Source: UBA9926 sp038131595 (GTDB lineage: Bacteria > Pseudomonadota > Gammaproteobacteria > Pseudomonadales > Azotimanducaceae). From it: 64,000 nucleotides of DNA. Location: NCBI GenBank assembly GCA_038131595.1, contig JAYPPR010000008.1:186001-250000 (forward strand), in the 5' to 3' direction. The translations under genes were made by a program, and so were the position numbers. A model generated the notes under the pieces. It ran no database searches. It worked only from the letters and a program-made list of their open reading frames with translations, and had not been told where the DNA came from. Of this stretch, positions 27,241 to 35,443 are shown piece by piece. Position 1 is the first letter of the stretch, and every line of letters starts with the position of its first letter.

Positions 27241-27426
27241 GGCGCTTCGATCGCGCACAACGTGAGACTTGGTTGAGTCATGGACGATTCGGAATGAGAC
27301 TCCCCGTTTGCCTCAGCTCGCCCGGCCAAGTGTCGACGCTCCGCTCTCATTCGTGACGGGCCTTGATCCCTTCCTCAGCAATTTCGACACCTGAACAACA
27401 TCTGGCCAGCAAATACCTACAGCGCC

Positions 27427-27465
27427 TATACTGCTCAACAAAGAACGCTATCAAGGGAATAAGCT
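27427..27465 (+). promoter_or_regulatory. Putative promoter -10 and ribosome site of the H-NOX operon
   Basis: A TATACT box at 27427-27432 lies 34 bases before the H-NOX ATG, and an AAGGGA ribosome site follows at about 27453-27458. No consensus -35 is visible at the right distance, so an activator may be needed. Further upstream, GAATGAGA (27291-27298) is repeated inverted as TCTCATTC (27345-27352). Confidence 0.4.
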
Positions 27466-28002
27466 ATGAAAGGCGTGGTCATGAACCTACTCGCGGACAT
27501 GGTTGAAACTCAATTGGGGATGCAGGAATGGAATGAGGTCCTGGATGAGGCAGGCGAGGACGGTGTCTACACTGCTACTGCACTGTACGAAGACGAGCGT
27601 TTGCTCAATATGGTGGGCATTATTAGTCGGCGAAACGGCATCCCCGTATCAGATTTAGTTTTCGCATTCGGTCAGTTCATGTTTCCCGCCTTTTATGACC
27701 GCTACCCTCAATTGATCGATGGCCATGCCAACATGTTAGATTTCTTAGAGGGCCTTGATTCCGTGATTCATGTAGAGGTCGCCAAGTTGTACCCAGGCGC
27801 AGTGACCCCTGGCTTTTCAGAGTCGCGACGGGACGATAAAACGCTTCACCTCACCTACACCTCAGAGAGGAAGCTTTGCAGGCTGGCTGAGGGTCTTATC
27901 GATGGCGCAGCAAAACATTACGGCAACGACTATGAGCTGACACACAGTCCCTGCTACAACGAGGGTGGAGACCATTGTGGACTGCTGATCTCGCTCAACT
28001 AG
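27466..28002 (+). CDS. H-NOX domain haem nitric oxide sensor
   Basis: Haem protein that binds NO and controls a partner signalling protein. 178 residues, the usual size of a stand-alone H-NOX. Key residues fall at the same numbers as in studied proteins: proximal His102 (SVIHVEVAKLYPGA), Pro115, and the haem-propionate motif Tyr131-x-Ser133-x-Arg135 (YTSERK). Position 140 is Leu, not the distal Tyr of O2-binding forms, so NO-selective binding is expected. Cys138, His160, Cys163 and Cys171 match the zinc/redox site described for Shewanella and Vibrio H-NOX. The kinase gene follows 9 bases later. Confidence 0.95.
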   Translation: MKGVVMNLLADMVETQLGMQEWNEVLDEAGEDGVYTATALYEDERLLNMVGIISRRNGIPVSDLVFAFGQFMFPAFYDRYPQLIDGHANMLDFLEGLDSVIHVEVAKLYPGAVTPGFSESRRDDKTLHLTYTSERKLCRLAEGLIDGAAKHYGNDYELTHSPCYNEGGDHCGLLISLN

Positions 28003-28011
28003 GGCCCCGAC

Positions 28012-28896
28012 ATGGATGCTTTTGAGCGTGCTTATCACCGGGAAAAGGCCGCGCGCAAACAAGCCGAGGACGAGCTCGAGACGCTCTCAAGAGAGATCTA
28101 TCAAAAAAACGAAGAGCTGAGCCAACTCAACGCAGACTTGCTCCGAAACCAAGCACAACTGGTGCAAAGTGAAAAGCTAGCAACGGTTGGCCAATTGGCG
28201 TCCGGAGTAGCGCATGAAATCAATAACCCTCTTGGATTTTCGCTGAGCAACCTTTCAACCTTGAGGGACTACGTCGCAGAGCTGACCAAACTGGTAGCTG
28301 ATGAACAGCGCCTGGTAACTGATCAAACGAAGCTTATGCTCGAGGACTTACCCATTCTTATTGAAGAGACAGTGGATGGGCTTCACAGTATTCAAAGCAT
28401 CGTTAAAGATCTACGCAATTACTCTCGCGATGCAGGTGATCAGTTCTCTCAGACTGATGTTGAAGCATGCATCCGATCAACCCTCAACATGCTCCGTAAC
28501 CAAATCACACCGGAATTCGATATTAAGGTTAGCTTAGATAATCTTCCGCTCATCGACGCCAACCCCGGCAAGCTTAACCAAGTGTTTTCCAATTTGATCA
28601 TCAACGCGATTCAAGCCATGCCAGCCGGTGGCGAAATTGCAATCGACGGAGAAGTCGATGCGGACGGGCTGATCGTGCGAATCAAAGATACGGGCCCAGG
28701 GATACCCGATGAGATCCTAAGCACCTTGTTCGAGCCTTTTCATACAACGAAGCCTGTTGGTGAAGGCACAGGCCTTGGTCTATCCATCTGTCGTGCCATT
28801 ATCGTCGACCATCACCAAGGCTCAATCGAGGCCCGTCCTATTGATCAAGGCCCCGGAACCGTATTTGAGATACGCCTACCCACCTCCCAAGCTTAG
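28012..28896 (+). CDS. H-NOX-associated soluble histidine kinase (HnoK-like)
   Basis: 294 residues, with no membrane helix and no sensor domain of its own. An N-terminal coiled coil (about 8-60, EKAARKQAEDELETLSREI) leads into HisKA with His68 in GVAHEINNPLGF. HATPase boxes follow: N box VFSNLIINAIQAM, DTGPGIPDE, and GTGLGLSICRAI. This is the architecture of kinases inhibited by NO-bound H-NOX. In known systems the phosphate goes to HnoB/HnoC/HnoD-type regulators that control cyclic di-GMP; no receiver gene is adjacent here. The hybrid kinase at 22288-24279 has receiver domains, but a link is only a guess. Confidence 0.9.
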   Translation: MDAFERAYHREKAARKQAEDELETLSREIYQKNEELSQLNADLLRNQAQLVQSEKLATVGQLASGVAHEINNPLGFSLSNLSTLRDYVAELTKLVADEQRLVTDQTKLMLEDLPILIEETVDGLHSIQSIVKDLRNYSRDAGDQFSQTDVEACIRSTLNMLRNQITPEFDIKVSLDNLPLIDANPGKLNQVFSNLIINAIQAMPAGGEIAIDGEVDADGLIVRIKDTGPGIPDEILSTLFEPFHTTKPVGEGTGLGLSICRAIIVDHHQGSIEARPIDQGPGTVFEIRLPTSQA

Positions 28897-29404
28897 ATTC
28901 ACCAATAAGCAATCAATCGATTATTTGAATCGAAGCGTACAAAACAATTCATTGGCTACTGGCATGGACTACCGACTAGACTTCGCGCAAGTTGATAACA
29001 CTGCTGACGTAAGTTTTATATGAGGCGCCCTCCAGAGGGGACTCCAGGTTGAGCAAATAACCTCAGCCTCTCCAAGCGAGAATCTAGAGGCAGCTTTTAG
29101 GAGCCCTCAGCAGGGAAGCCCTCAGAGAGCCCTCAGCGAGAGGAGCCCTCAGCGGAAAGGAGCCCTGGGTAAAAAAGAGCTGTCAGGCCAGAGGAGCCAT
29201 CAGCCAAAAAAAGAGCCATCAGCCAAAAAAGAGCCGTTAGCGCAAAAGAGGCATCAGGACACAAGTGCCTCTAGCCGGAGCGCGGACGACTGAATCGGAG
29301 AGTATCGCCTTTGGCACATGCAACGCTAGGGGCTAATGAACGTTATCAACCAATCACTTGGATAATGAGTCGGCAGATCTTGCTAACTCGAATAAGGAAT
29401 CGCT
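28897..29404. other. Intergenic region with hairpin and tandem repeat array
   Basis: 508 bases between the H-NOX/kinase pair and the GlpC-like gene. It holds a short GC hairpin (CCCTC at 29028-29032, GAGGG at 29035-29039), the 17-base repeat array described separately, and then about 110 bases leading to the ATG at 29405. A plus-strand frame from 29024 to 29293 stays open across the repeats but has no ATG, GTG or TTG to start it. I see no tRNA or conserved gene. Confidence 0.6.
29099..29258 (+). repeat. Degenerate 17-bp tandem repeat array, about ten units
   Basis: The core AGCCCTCAG or a close variant (AGCTGTCAG, AGCCATCAG, AGCCGTTAG, AGGCATCAG) starts at 29102, 29117, 29128, 29144, 29161, 29178, 29195, 29214, 29232 and 29249. 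Spacings are 15, 11, 16, 17, 17, 17, 19, 18 and 17 bases. Between cores the plus strand is purine-rich, changing from GAGAGG types on the left to AAAAAAG types on the right. The last units are closest to each other (AGCCATCAGCCAAAAAA occurs twice). The units are not palindromic and there are no unique spacers. Confidence 0.85.
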
Positions 29405-30739
29405 ATGAGTCAGAGAGAGGGTAGTTTAGAGGCACCCACCCGCCACCCTATCGCCTGGAAAGAGGAGCAATTCTGGGACGAAACAGCACTCAACCAAGAG
29501 CTAGAGCGCGTCTACGACATTTGCCATGGCTGCAGACGCTGCGTGAGCCTCTGTGATGCCTTCCCCACACTCTTTGACCTGGTGGATGAATCGGAAACGA
29601 TGGAAGTCGACGGCGTCGACGTGGCTGATTATGGCAAAGTGGTCGATCAGTGTTACATGTGCGACCTTTGTTACTTAACTAAGTGTCCGTACGTTCCACC
29701 GCATGAGTGGAATCTCGACTTCCCTCACCTGATGCTTCGCGCCAAAGCCCAGTCTTATAAGAAGACGGGGGGTAAATTTCGGGACAACTTGCTCACAAGC
29801 ACTGATGCCATGGGCAAAGCACTGACGCTCATCCCTCTCGTGGACGTCACTACTAACGCGCTGAATAAAAACGGTCTCTTCCGGAATGCGCTTGAAAAGA
29901 CGCTTGGTGTCCACAAAGAGGCTCCGCTGCCAGAGTACAGTCGTAAAACACTGCGAAAACGGTTTAGTCCTTCGCCTCAAGCCCCCCAGGCTACGCAGCC
30001 AGTCGAAGGAACCACCGGCAAGGTCGCCTTTTATGCAACCTGCTACGGCAACTACACCACGCCAGACTTGGGCGATGACTTCCTCAAAGTCTTTGAGCAC
30101 AACAACATTAGGATTGAACTTGTACCCAAGGAAGCCTGCTGCGGCATGCCAAAACTTGAACTGGGAGATCTCGATTCGGTCGCAGCACTCAAAGAGCAAA
30201 ACATCCCGGTCTTGGCCAAACTGGTTGACGAGGGGTATGACTTGATAGCGCCGATTCCGAGCTGTGTACTGATGTACAAGCAAGAATTACCGCTGATGTT
30301 TCCCGATGACCCTGATGTGCAGAAGGTCCAAAAAGCGTTCTTCGATCCGTTCGAATACCTTTATCTTCGACACAAAGCGGGTCATTTAAACTTGGATTTC
30401 AAGGCCAGCCTTGGAGACATTAGTTACCAGGTCGCCTGCCATCTGCGCGTGCAGAATATCGGTAACAAGACACGCGACATTCTCTCACTTCTGCCAGACA
30501 CCAACGTTCATACCATCGAGCGTTGCTCAGGTCACGATGGCACCTACGCGGTAAAATCGGAAACGAGAGCTAAGTCTGTGAAGATTGCGCGCCCAGTAGT
30601 GAAGCAAGTCAATACTAAAACGCCAGAACACTTCGCCAGCGATTGCCCGATGGCGGCCGTACACATCGCTAACCTTGCAGATAGCGTCGATCTCGGCGCG
30701 CACCCTATGACCCTTCTAAGGATGGGTTACGGATTATAA
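29405..30739 (+). CDS. GlpC/HdrD-like (Fe-S)-binding oxidoreductase subunit
   Basis: Electron-transfer protein resembling the C subunit of anaerobic glycerol-3-phosphate dehydrogenase and heterodisulfide reductase D. 444 residues. Two 4Fe-4S ferredoxin motifs: Cys40-x2-Cys43-x2-Cys46-x3-Cys50 and Cys83-x2-Cys86-x2-Cys89-x4-Cys94. Two CCG domains follow, the first with EACCGMPKLELGD and the second with ERCSGHDGTYAVK after VACHLRVQNIG. There is no flavin domain, so it needs a partner. Homologues often lie beside rubrerythrin genes; none is here. Its 3' end overlaps the convergent EthD-like gene by 13 bases. Confidence 0.85.
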   Translation: MSQREGSLEAPTRHPIAWKEEQFWDETALNQELERVYDICHGCRRCVSLCDAFPTLFDLVDESETMEVDGVDVADYGKVVDQCYMCDLCYLTKCPYVPPHEWNLDFPHLMLRAKAQSYKKTGGKFRDNLLTSTDAMGKALTLIPLVDVTTNALNKNGLFRNALEKTLGVHKEAPLPEYSRKTLRKRFSPSPQAPQATQPVEGTTGKVAFYATCYGNYTTPDLGDDFLKVFEHNNIRIELVPKEACCGMPKLELGDLDSVAALKEQNIPVLAKLVDEGYDLIAPIPSCVLMYKQELPLMFPDDPDVQKVQKAFFDPFEYLYLRHKAGHLNLDFKASLGDISYQVACHLRVQNIGNKTRDILSLLPDTNVHTIERCSGHDGTYAVKSETRAKSVKIARPVVKQVNTKTPEHFASDCPMAAVHIANLADSVDLGAHPMTLLRMGYGL

Positions 30740-31527
30740 GCAACGCCAGGCTCGCGGCTGATGAGCTCAGCCTCCTCAACAAAGAATAGTGTTGAGCGAG
30801 TGAAGTCGATGAACTTTGCCTCGTCGTGAACAGCGGCCTTGGACGCCAAGGCTCGCTGATCATCTGTTGCAGATGATCCAGATCGGGCCACCCAAACCTC
30901 CGCGTGCCCTAGATACGGCTCCGATGCCGAGTGACTCAGTTCGGCGAGCCGTTCATTCCAATCTGAATCAATTCGATGGACTTGAACGTAGCGAACAATT
31001 GAAGACACAACAGCATTCTTACGGATGAGTGGGCCGTGCTCCTCGAGCCAGTAAGCTCTTACGTCAGCTAGAGATCGGTCTTGGTAAGTTCGAAGCGGAA
31101 ATTGGAGCTTACTCACCCCTGAGTCGGGGGTTGCCAGCAAAGTCTCAGGACTAGGATTGACCTGCGGATGTTCAGCCGCGATAAAGATCACACTATCCGC
31201 GAGTGACGCGACCTGCGTTAGAGCTCCCGTTACTTTCTCGAAAGTCGCTTGCAAATCATCTGCCGAAAGCGCCGTCTCCATCGCTGGTCGAGTGGGCCAC
31301 CACAGCTCGATGACCCCATCAAAAAAGGCCTCCATGTCGCCTCCCCGAGCTTCGGTGAGTCCCAGATTCGCACTAGTCTCAACAAGCGATAGCTGAACCA
31401 AACGCTCTGCTTTGAGTGACTCCCCAAACCCGAGTAGCTGAGTGACGAGCTCGCCCTTCCAGGCCCTGTGAAAGGCCTCCTTGCCTACCTCAGTCCGATG
31501 CCGGATATACCATTCAAGTCTGATCAT
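30727..31527 (-). CDS. EthD-domain-like protein, two tandem domains
   Basis: 266 residues made of two ferredoxin-like (dimeric alpha-beta barrel) halves. The first begins MIRLEWYIRHRTEVGKEAFHRAWK. The second has KLQFPLRTYQDRSLADVRAYWLEEHGPLIRKNA, where the W-x2-xHG-P-L element is the EthD hallmark. EthD proteins accompany oxidative degradation pathways, with no clear reaction of their own. The C-terminal half also has IRYVQVHRID, typical of the domain. Stands alone; substrate and partner unknown. Confidence 0.7.
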   Translation of the reverse strand: MIRLEWYIRHRTEVGKEAFHRAWKGELVTQLLGFGESLKAERLVQLSLVETSANLGLTEARGGDMEAFFDGVIELWWPTRPAMETALSADDLQATFEKVTGALTQVASLADSVIFIAAEHPQVNPSPETLLATPDSGVSKLQFPLRTYQDRSLADVRAYWLEEHGPLIRKNAVVSSIVRYVQVHRIDSDWNERLAELSHSASEPYLGHAEVWVARSGSSATDDQRALASKAAVHDEAKFIDFTRSTLFFVEEAELISREPGVAYNP

Positions 31528-31604
31528 TCATGCTATCCCAATGCCCCTAATAGAGGCCTAACCTAAAACCCCGCCTACTGTGGGGCTGCAAACCATTCAC
31601 CGAC

Positions 31605-32012
31605 TTACTGTGTTGCCATCTGAGGCTGGTCGTCTGGGATATCTACCCAACGCTGCTTACTGTCGCACCAAACATGAAACTGAGGTTCAAAGTCGCCCGT
31701 GTCATCCAAAGTCCCGGTCTTCAAAAACAAAGCGTCGGGCGAACCCGGGACTATTGAGTAGATCGGTGAACCACAGTCACCGCAAAAGTGCCGCTCCACG
31801 GCACTGCCGCTCGATGTGTCGGCATCAACATAACATTTAGGAGTTGCACCTGTTAATTGAAAATCGGCTCGAGCGACGCCCCATAACGTTGAAAACGCTG
31901 ACCCCGCTTGTCGCTGGCAATTCTTGCAGTGACAAATTCCTGCCATCTGCGGCTTATCCAACACGTCATAACTGACTTCGCCACACAAACACCGCCCTTG
32001 ATACGCTGCCAT
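31605..32012 (-). CDS. GFA-family zinc-binding protein (glutathione-dependent formaldehyde-activating enzyme-like)
   Basis: 135 residues with the zinc ligands of the GFA/CENP-V family: Cys8 and Cys10 (RCLCGEVSYDV), Cys27, Cys29 and Cys32 (CHCKNCQRQAGSAFS), and the later pair FCGDCGSPIYS. Most members are not proven to act on S-hydroxymethylglutathione, so the enzymatic name should be read as family only. It ends 77 bases from the EthD-like gene, on the same strand. Confidence 0.9.
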   Translation of the reverse strand: MAAYQGRCLCGEVSYDVLDKPQMAGICHCKNCQRQAGSAFSTLWGVARADFQLTGATPKCYVDADTSSGSAVERHFCGDCGSPIYSIVPGSPDALFLKTGTLDDTGDFEPQFHVWCDSKQRWVDIPDDQPQMATQ

Positions 32013-32180
32013 ACTCTGTTCCCCGTAAAATCTGCATCATCTAGTGCAGTGCGCGTGGGGTCAAGAAAGGGGCAAAGGCACGAATCCTAACCGTTGTCTT
32101 TATCTTGTCATTCGTCCTGTGTGGAAGGGAATCGAACTTGAGTGGCAGAGAGTGCCGGTTCGACTCCATCGCTCCTTCGA

Positions 32181-32208
32181 CCATGATCCATGATCCATGA
32201 TCCATGAA
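32181..32208 (+). repeat. Tandem CCATGAT heptamer, four copies
   Basis: Three exact CCATGAT units and a fourth ending CCATGAA. The unit also contains ATG and GATC. It lies about 130 bases upstream of msrB in non-coding DNA, so its copy number may vary. Confidence 0.9.
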
Positions 32209-32293
32209 CAGAGGCAGTTGACGTTCTGTAAAGACCCGCAGGCTTGCAGTCTTCAAGGTTGGTTCGAGCTAGGCGCTCGGGCATAATCCTGGT

Positions 32294-32313
32294 CCTAAGG
32301 CCCTAACCTTAGG
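32294..32313 (+). promoter_or_regulatory. Inverted repeat upstream of msrB
   Basis: CCTAAGG at 32294-32300 and CCTTAGG at 32307-32313 form a perfect 7-bp stem with a 6-base loop. It lies 23 bases before the msrB ATG and just ahead of a TAGGAG ribosome site at 32325-32330. It could be an operator or a leader hairpin. Confidence 0.45.
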
Positions 32314-32336
32314 GTCCACCCGCCTAGGAGTTCACA

Positions 32337-32705
32337 ATGACTGAAACACGTAATCGTCTAACCCCCGAAGAAGCATGGGTCATCCTTCAAAAGGGAACGG
32401 AGCGGCCTTTTACTGGAGAGTACGATCAACATTTTGAGGCGGGCTACTACGTGTGCAAGCAGTGCGATACCCCGCTCTACCGGTCACAAGATAAGTTCCA
32501 GTCGCACTGCGGATGGCCAGCCTTTGATGACGAAATTGAGGGAGCCGTTCGCCGAGAAATCGACGCCGATGGTTTTCGTGTCGAAATATTGTGCGATGCC
32601 TGCGGAGGTCACCTCGGTCACGTCTTCGAAGGAGAATACTTGACGGATAAAAACACTCGTCACTGTGTGAATTCGATTTCTATCCGATTTATCGCGGCAA
32701 GCTAG
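32337..32705 (+). CDS. msrB: Peptide-methionine (R)-S-oxide reductase MsrB
   Basis: Repairs the R epimer of methionine sulfoxide in proteins. 122 residues. Catalytic Cys110 is in RHCVNSISIRF, and the likely resolving Cys58 is in SHCGWPAF. Zinc ligands are Cys40/Cys43 and Cys86/Cys89. The Gly-His-x-Gly-His element (GGHLGHVF) is intact. No signal peptide, so cytoplasmic. A strong TAGGAG site supports ATG 32337. The two resolving and zinc sites make this the common MsrB form that uses thioredoxin. Confidence 0.95.
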   Translation: MTETRNRLTPEEAWVILQKGTERPFTGEYDQHFEAGYYVCKQCDTPLYRSQDKFQSHCGWPAFDDEIEGAVRREIDADGFRVEILCDACGGHLGHVFEGEYLTDKNTRHCVNSISIRFIAAS

Positions 32706-32728
32706 TCTGCCAATGATGTTGCAGACTA
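32703..32728 (+). terminator. Stem-loop at the msrB stop codon
   Basis: TAGTCTGC at 32703-32710 pairs fully with GCAGACTA at 32721-32728 around a 10-base loop. The msrB stop codon forms the base of the stem, and a bulged A would let two more G-C pairs form. There is no T-run after it, so this may be an RNA-stabilising hairpin or a Rho-type end rather than an intrinsic terminator. Confidence 0.4.
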
Positions 32729-32963
32729 AGCTGCCAAGGCGGTGCCAGGGATAAACAGGCGCGCCATTCAACTTCAGCTCTCTTATCCAAAAACGAGGCG
32801 TCCAGGCTCGGATTTACCAGACCGCCATCGATCCGCCCTGATCTTTGATCAGGTCAACATTTAACTTTACGCAGCTAACAATCAACGACTCAACACGAAG
32901 CCTGCATGACGCTTTCTTGATCAAGCTCTGGGTTTCAAGGTAGGTCATCAAGAACAGCTGTGA

Positions 32964-34529
32964 TCAAGCAGCGTTGTGATCAAGGCGCGCACCTTCATGC
33001 ATCGCCCGATGGATACGGGGGGAGAGTATCCAAAGTACTATCGCAACCACCACCGCAAAGTAACCGAGTTTTTCAAAAACACCCATATAAATGGCCAGCG
33101 ATCCCACGGGGTCACTCGACGCACCTTGGCCTTGAATGGCCATGAGGCCAGCAATCCAACCTGCCACATACGCTGCAAACGCGCTCGATAAAAACCAAAC
33201 GCCCATCATCATCGCTGCCACTCGCTGCACCGATAATTTGGTTACCATAGAAAGTCCGACAGGTGAGATACAAAGCTCCCCCATCGTATGCAAGAAATAC
33301 ATCAGCGCTAACCAGATCACGGCAACTTGACCGTTTTCATCGGCGAATTGAGCGCCAACGACCAGCACCAAAAACCCTAACCCCACCAAAAAAATCCCCA
33401 TCACAAACTTGACGGGCGCAGACGGCTCCCGGCCTGCATTAGCTAATCGGACCCAGGCCACAGCGATGAGAGGAGCGAATAAAATGATGAAGAGCGGATT
33501 CAATGACTGAAACATCGACGCAGTAAACGGTCCTTTGTCCACGTTTCGATCGGTAAAGAGCGTGAGGGAAGATCCGGCCTGCTCAAATAACGACCAAAAC
33601 ACCACCGAAACCGCAATCAAAAACAACATCGCAAGCATGCGATCGCGTTCAACCGTACTGCACTGGGTCAATGAAAACCAAATGACGTAGGCACTGATAC
33701 CCCCGGCAAACAGGGTCAGAATCGTCCCTATTTCGCCGGTAAACTGAATACCTTGCCACACGACAAGCACAAACAAAGCGCCGCTCACGTAGATCTTCGC
33801 TTCGAGCGAAAGACCCCATTGCTTCTGGATTAATTGACCAGGGTTTGGCGGCAGCCCCACTCCCTTCAGCCAATGCCCGCCCCAAATAAATGTCAAAAGA
33901 CCGGCTAACATCCCCAATCCAGCAAGGCCAAACCCGTACCGCCAGCCATAGGTTTCGCCAAGGTACCCACAGAGCAGCGTTGCAATAAACGACCCAAGGT
34001 TGATTCCGACATAAAAGATAGTAAAGCCGCCGTCACGACGCGGGTCATCTTGCTGGTAAAGCCGACCAACGATGGTCGAAATATTCGCTTTTAGAAATCC
34101 CACACCGACGACGATCAGCGCAAGCGATAGATAAAAGATTTGCTCGTGGCTAGTGGATCGGACCACCTGTCCGTCAATAACCTCCGACGGCGGCCCCTCA
34201 AAGGCCATCCCAAGATGACCCAACACGAGTAGCACCGCACCAAAGACGATGGCCTTTCTGAGCCCTAAGTACCGATCAGCGATCATTCCACCAAGCACTG
34301 GGACCGCATAAACCAGGGCGGCATAGGTGCCATAAATCATGCCCGCCTCGGCATCGCCATAGAGCCAATGCTTGGTCAAATACAGCATCAATAACGCGCG
34401 CATGCCGTAGTAGGAGAACCGCTCCCACATCTCGGTGAAAAAGAGAATGACCAGCCCTCTCGGGTGCCCGAGCCAAAGTTTTTCTATTTCTTTTTCGTCA
34501 GCAGCCAATCTTTTATCCTTCCCTGCCAA
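32964..34529 (-). CDS. POT-family proton-dependent di/tripeptide transporter
   Basis: Twelve- to fourteen-helix importer of short peptides, 521 residues. The family's proton-coupling motif ExxER is in TM1 (FFTEMWERFSYYGMRALLMLY). The PTR2 signature follows (GGMIADRYLGLRKAIVFGAVLLVLGH), and the second signature is FTIFYVGINLGSFIATLLCGYLGE. It is cytoplasmic-membrane located. Length is close to that of bacterial DtpA-type proteins. In this segment, the dipeptide uptake and aminopeptidase P genes lie near each other but on different strands. Confidence 0.92.
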   Translation of the reverse strand: MAGKDKRLAADEKEIEKLWLGHPRGLVILFFTEMWERFSYYGMRALLMLYLTKHWLYGDAEAGMIYGTYAALVYAVPVLGGMIADRYLGLRKAIVFGAVLLVLGHLGMAFEGPPSEVIDGQVVRSTSHEQIFYLSLALIVVGVGFLKANISTIVGRLYQQDDPRRDGGFTIFYVGINLGSFIATLLCGYLGETYGWRYGFGLAGLGMLAGLLTFIWGGHWLKGVGLPPNPGQLIQKQWGLSLEAKIYVSGALFVLVVWQGIQFTGEIGTILTLFAGGISAYVIWFSLTQCSTVERDRMLAMLFLIAVSVVFWSLFEQAGSSLTLFTDRNVDKGPFTASMFQSLNPLFIILFAPLIAVAWVRLANAGREPSAPVKFVMGIFLVGLGFLVLVVGAQFADENGQVAVIWLALMYFLHTMGELCISPVGLSMVTKLSVQRVAAMMMGVWFLSSAFAAYVAGWIAGLMAIQGQGASSDPVGSLAIYMGVFEKLGYFAVVVAIVLWILSPRIHRAMHEGARLDHNAA

Positions 34530-34714
34530 GTTGTCTTACGAACTGTTTCTGACTAATCAAGAGTCGCAACCCAGTCTAGGGAGCCATTGAACACCCTGCT
34601 AACCCGATTAAACCCCTCTCAAACGCTATGCAGCGATTAGCTGTCATCGCTCTCAGCCTGAATGGGCCCATCTCCCTGATGACAGGTTTTCATTCTTTTC
34701 CGGCGCCCCGAGCC

Positions 34715-35443
34715 TTAGCCCCTGACCTGGCCAGCACTTAGCAAGGCATTGTTGCCGGAATGAGGAAAAACGGCCTCTGGATTGGCTGGTCGCATGGACA
34801 ATATCCGCTCTTTAATCACCGTGCTAGCACCCTCGGGAAAGCTCGCCAATCGCGCAGCGAGTCGCCTAGCGGCTTCTAACGTATCTGCGTCAGGCACCAC
34901 CTCCGTTACCAATTGCAGGTCCTTCAAATCGCTGGCGGGTACCCGATCCCCAAGTAAAGCCAATCGCGCCATTACCGCCTCACTGCTTCTAACACTGAGC
35001 CAGCCAGCGTTCATCGGAATGTCTGACCCTTGTTGAATTTCTCCAATTTGCAGAAAAGATGACTCTCCCGCGACGACCAGATCACAAGCAAAAACTAGTG
35101 CCGCACCCGCGTTGATCGCAAACCGCTCGAGCACGCCAATCAGCGGCTTAGCTGAGCGATACAAGGCGTAATGCATCTCCCGCAGGGCTTCCCCGTCCCA
35201 CTCGCCCAAATAATCAGCATCGCCTTGTTTCGCTTGTAGTACCTTCAAATCCACCCCGGAGCAGAAGGCGCCATCAGCCCCCCGAATGACAATCGCAGCA
35301 ACGTCCTGCTGTGTGGACAGGCCATTAACCGCTGTTGCAACCTCAATGGCCATAGGCGGCACAATGGCATTTTTTCTCGCGGGCCTAGATAGCACGACTT
35401 CCGCCCAGCCGTCGTGCTTTTCAATCACGGTGTACTCATTCAT
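34715..35443 (-). CDS. Enoyl-CoA hydratase/isomerase family protein
   Basis: Crotonase-fold enzyme, 242 residues, slightly short. The oxyanion-hole segments are present: IRGADGAFCSGVDLKVLQ (about 54-71) and KPLIGVLERFAINAGAALVFACDLVVAG (about 99-126). At the two usual catalytic glutamate positions the sequence has ERFAINAGAA and IGEIQQGSDIP, so the exact reaction (hydratase, isomerase or thioesterase-like) is uncertain. It lies opposite the aminopeptidase P gene. Confidence 0.88.
   Translation of the reverse strand: MNEYTVIEKHDGWAEVVLSRPARKNAIVPPMAIEVATAVNGLSTQQDVAAIVIRGADGAFCSGVDLKVLQAKQGDADYLGEWDGEALREMHYALYRSAKPLIGVLERFAINAGAALVFACDLVVAGESSFLQIGEIQQGSDIPMNAGWLSVRSSEAVMARLALLGDRVPASDLKDLQLVTEVVPDADTLEAARRLAARLASFPEGASTVIKERILSMRPANPEAVFPHSGNNALLSAGQVRG

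Larger units (their letters stand above)
32013..32336. other. Intergenic region with tandem heptamer and palindrome before msrB
   Basis: 324 bases between the GFA-family gene and msrB, which diverge. It contains a heptamer repeat at 32181-32208, a hairpin at 32294-32313, and between about 32115 and 32180 a stretch with two tRNA T-loop-like words (GGTTCGACTCC on the plus strand and GTTCGATTCC on the minus strand) that do not fold as a tRNA. No gene seen. Confidence 0.5.

Noticed and set aside
29099..29258. CRISPR array
   Set aside because: Units are about 17 bases, contiguous and drifting, with no unique 25-40 base spacers, and no cas genes occur in the window.
29024..29293. Coding gene for a basic repeat protein across the 17-bp array
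   Set aside because: The plus frame stays open and would give a Lys/Pro/Ser-rich chain, but there is no ATG, GTG or TTG start and the repeat period is not a multiple of three, so drift would break a true repeat protein.
32115..32180. Possible tRNA gene
   Set aside because: Two T-loop-like words (GGTTCGACTCC and, on the other strand, GTTCGATTCC) are present. The T stems do not pair well and I could not build an acceptor or anticodon arm, so it is at most a remnant.
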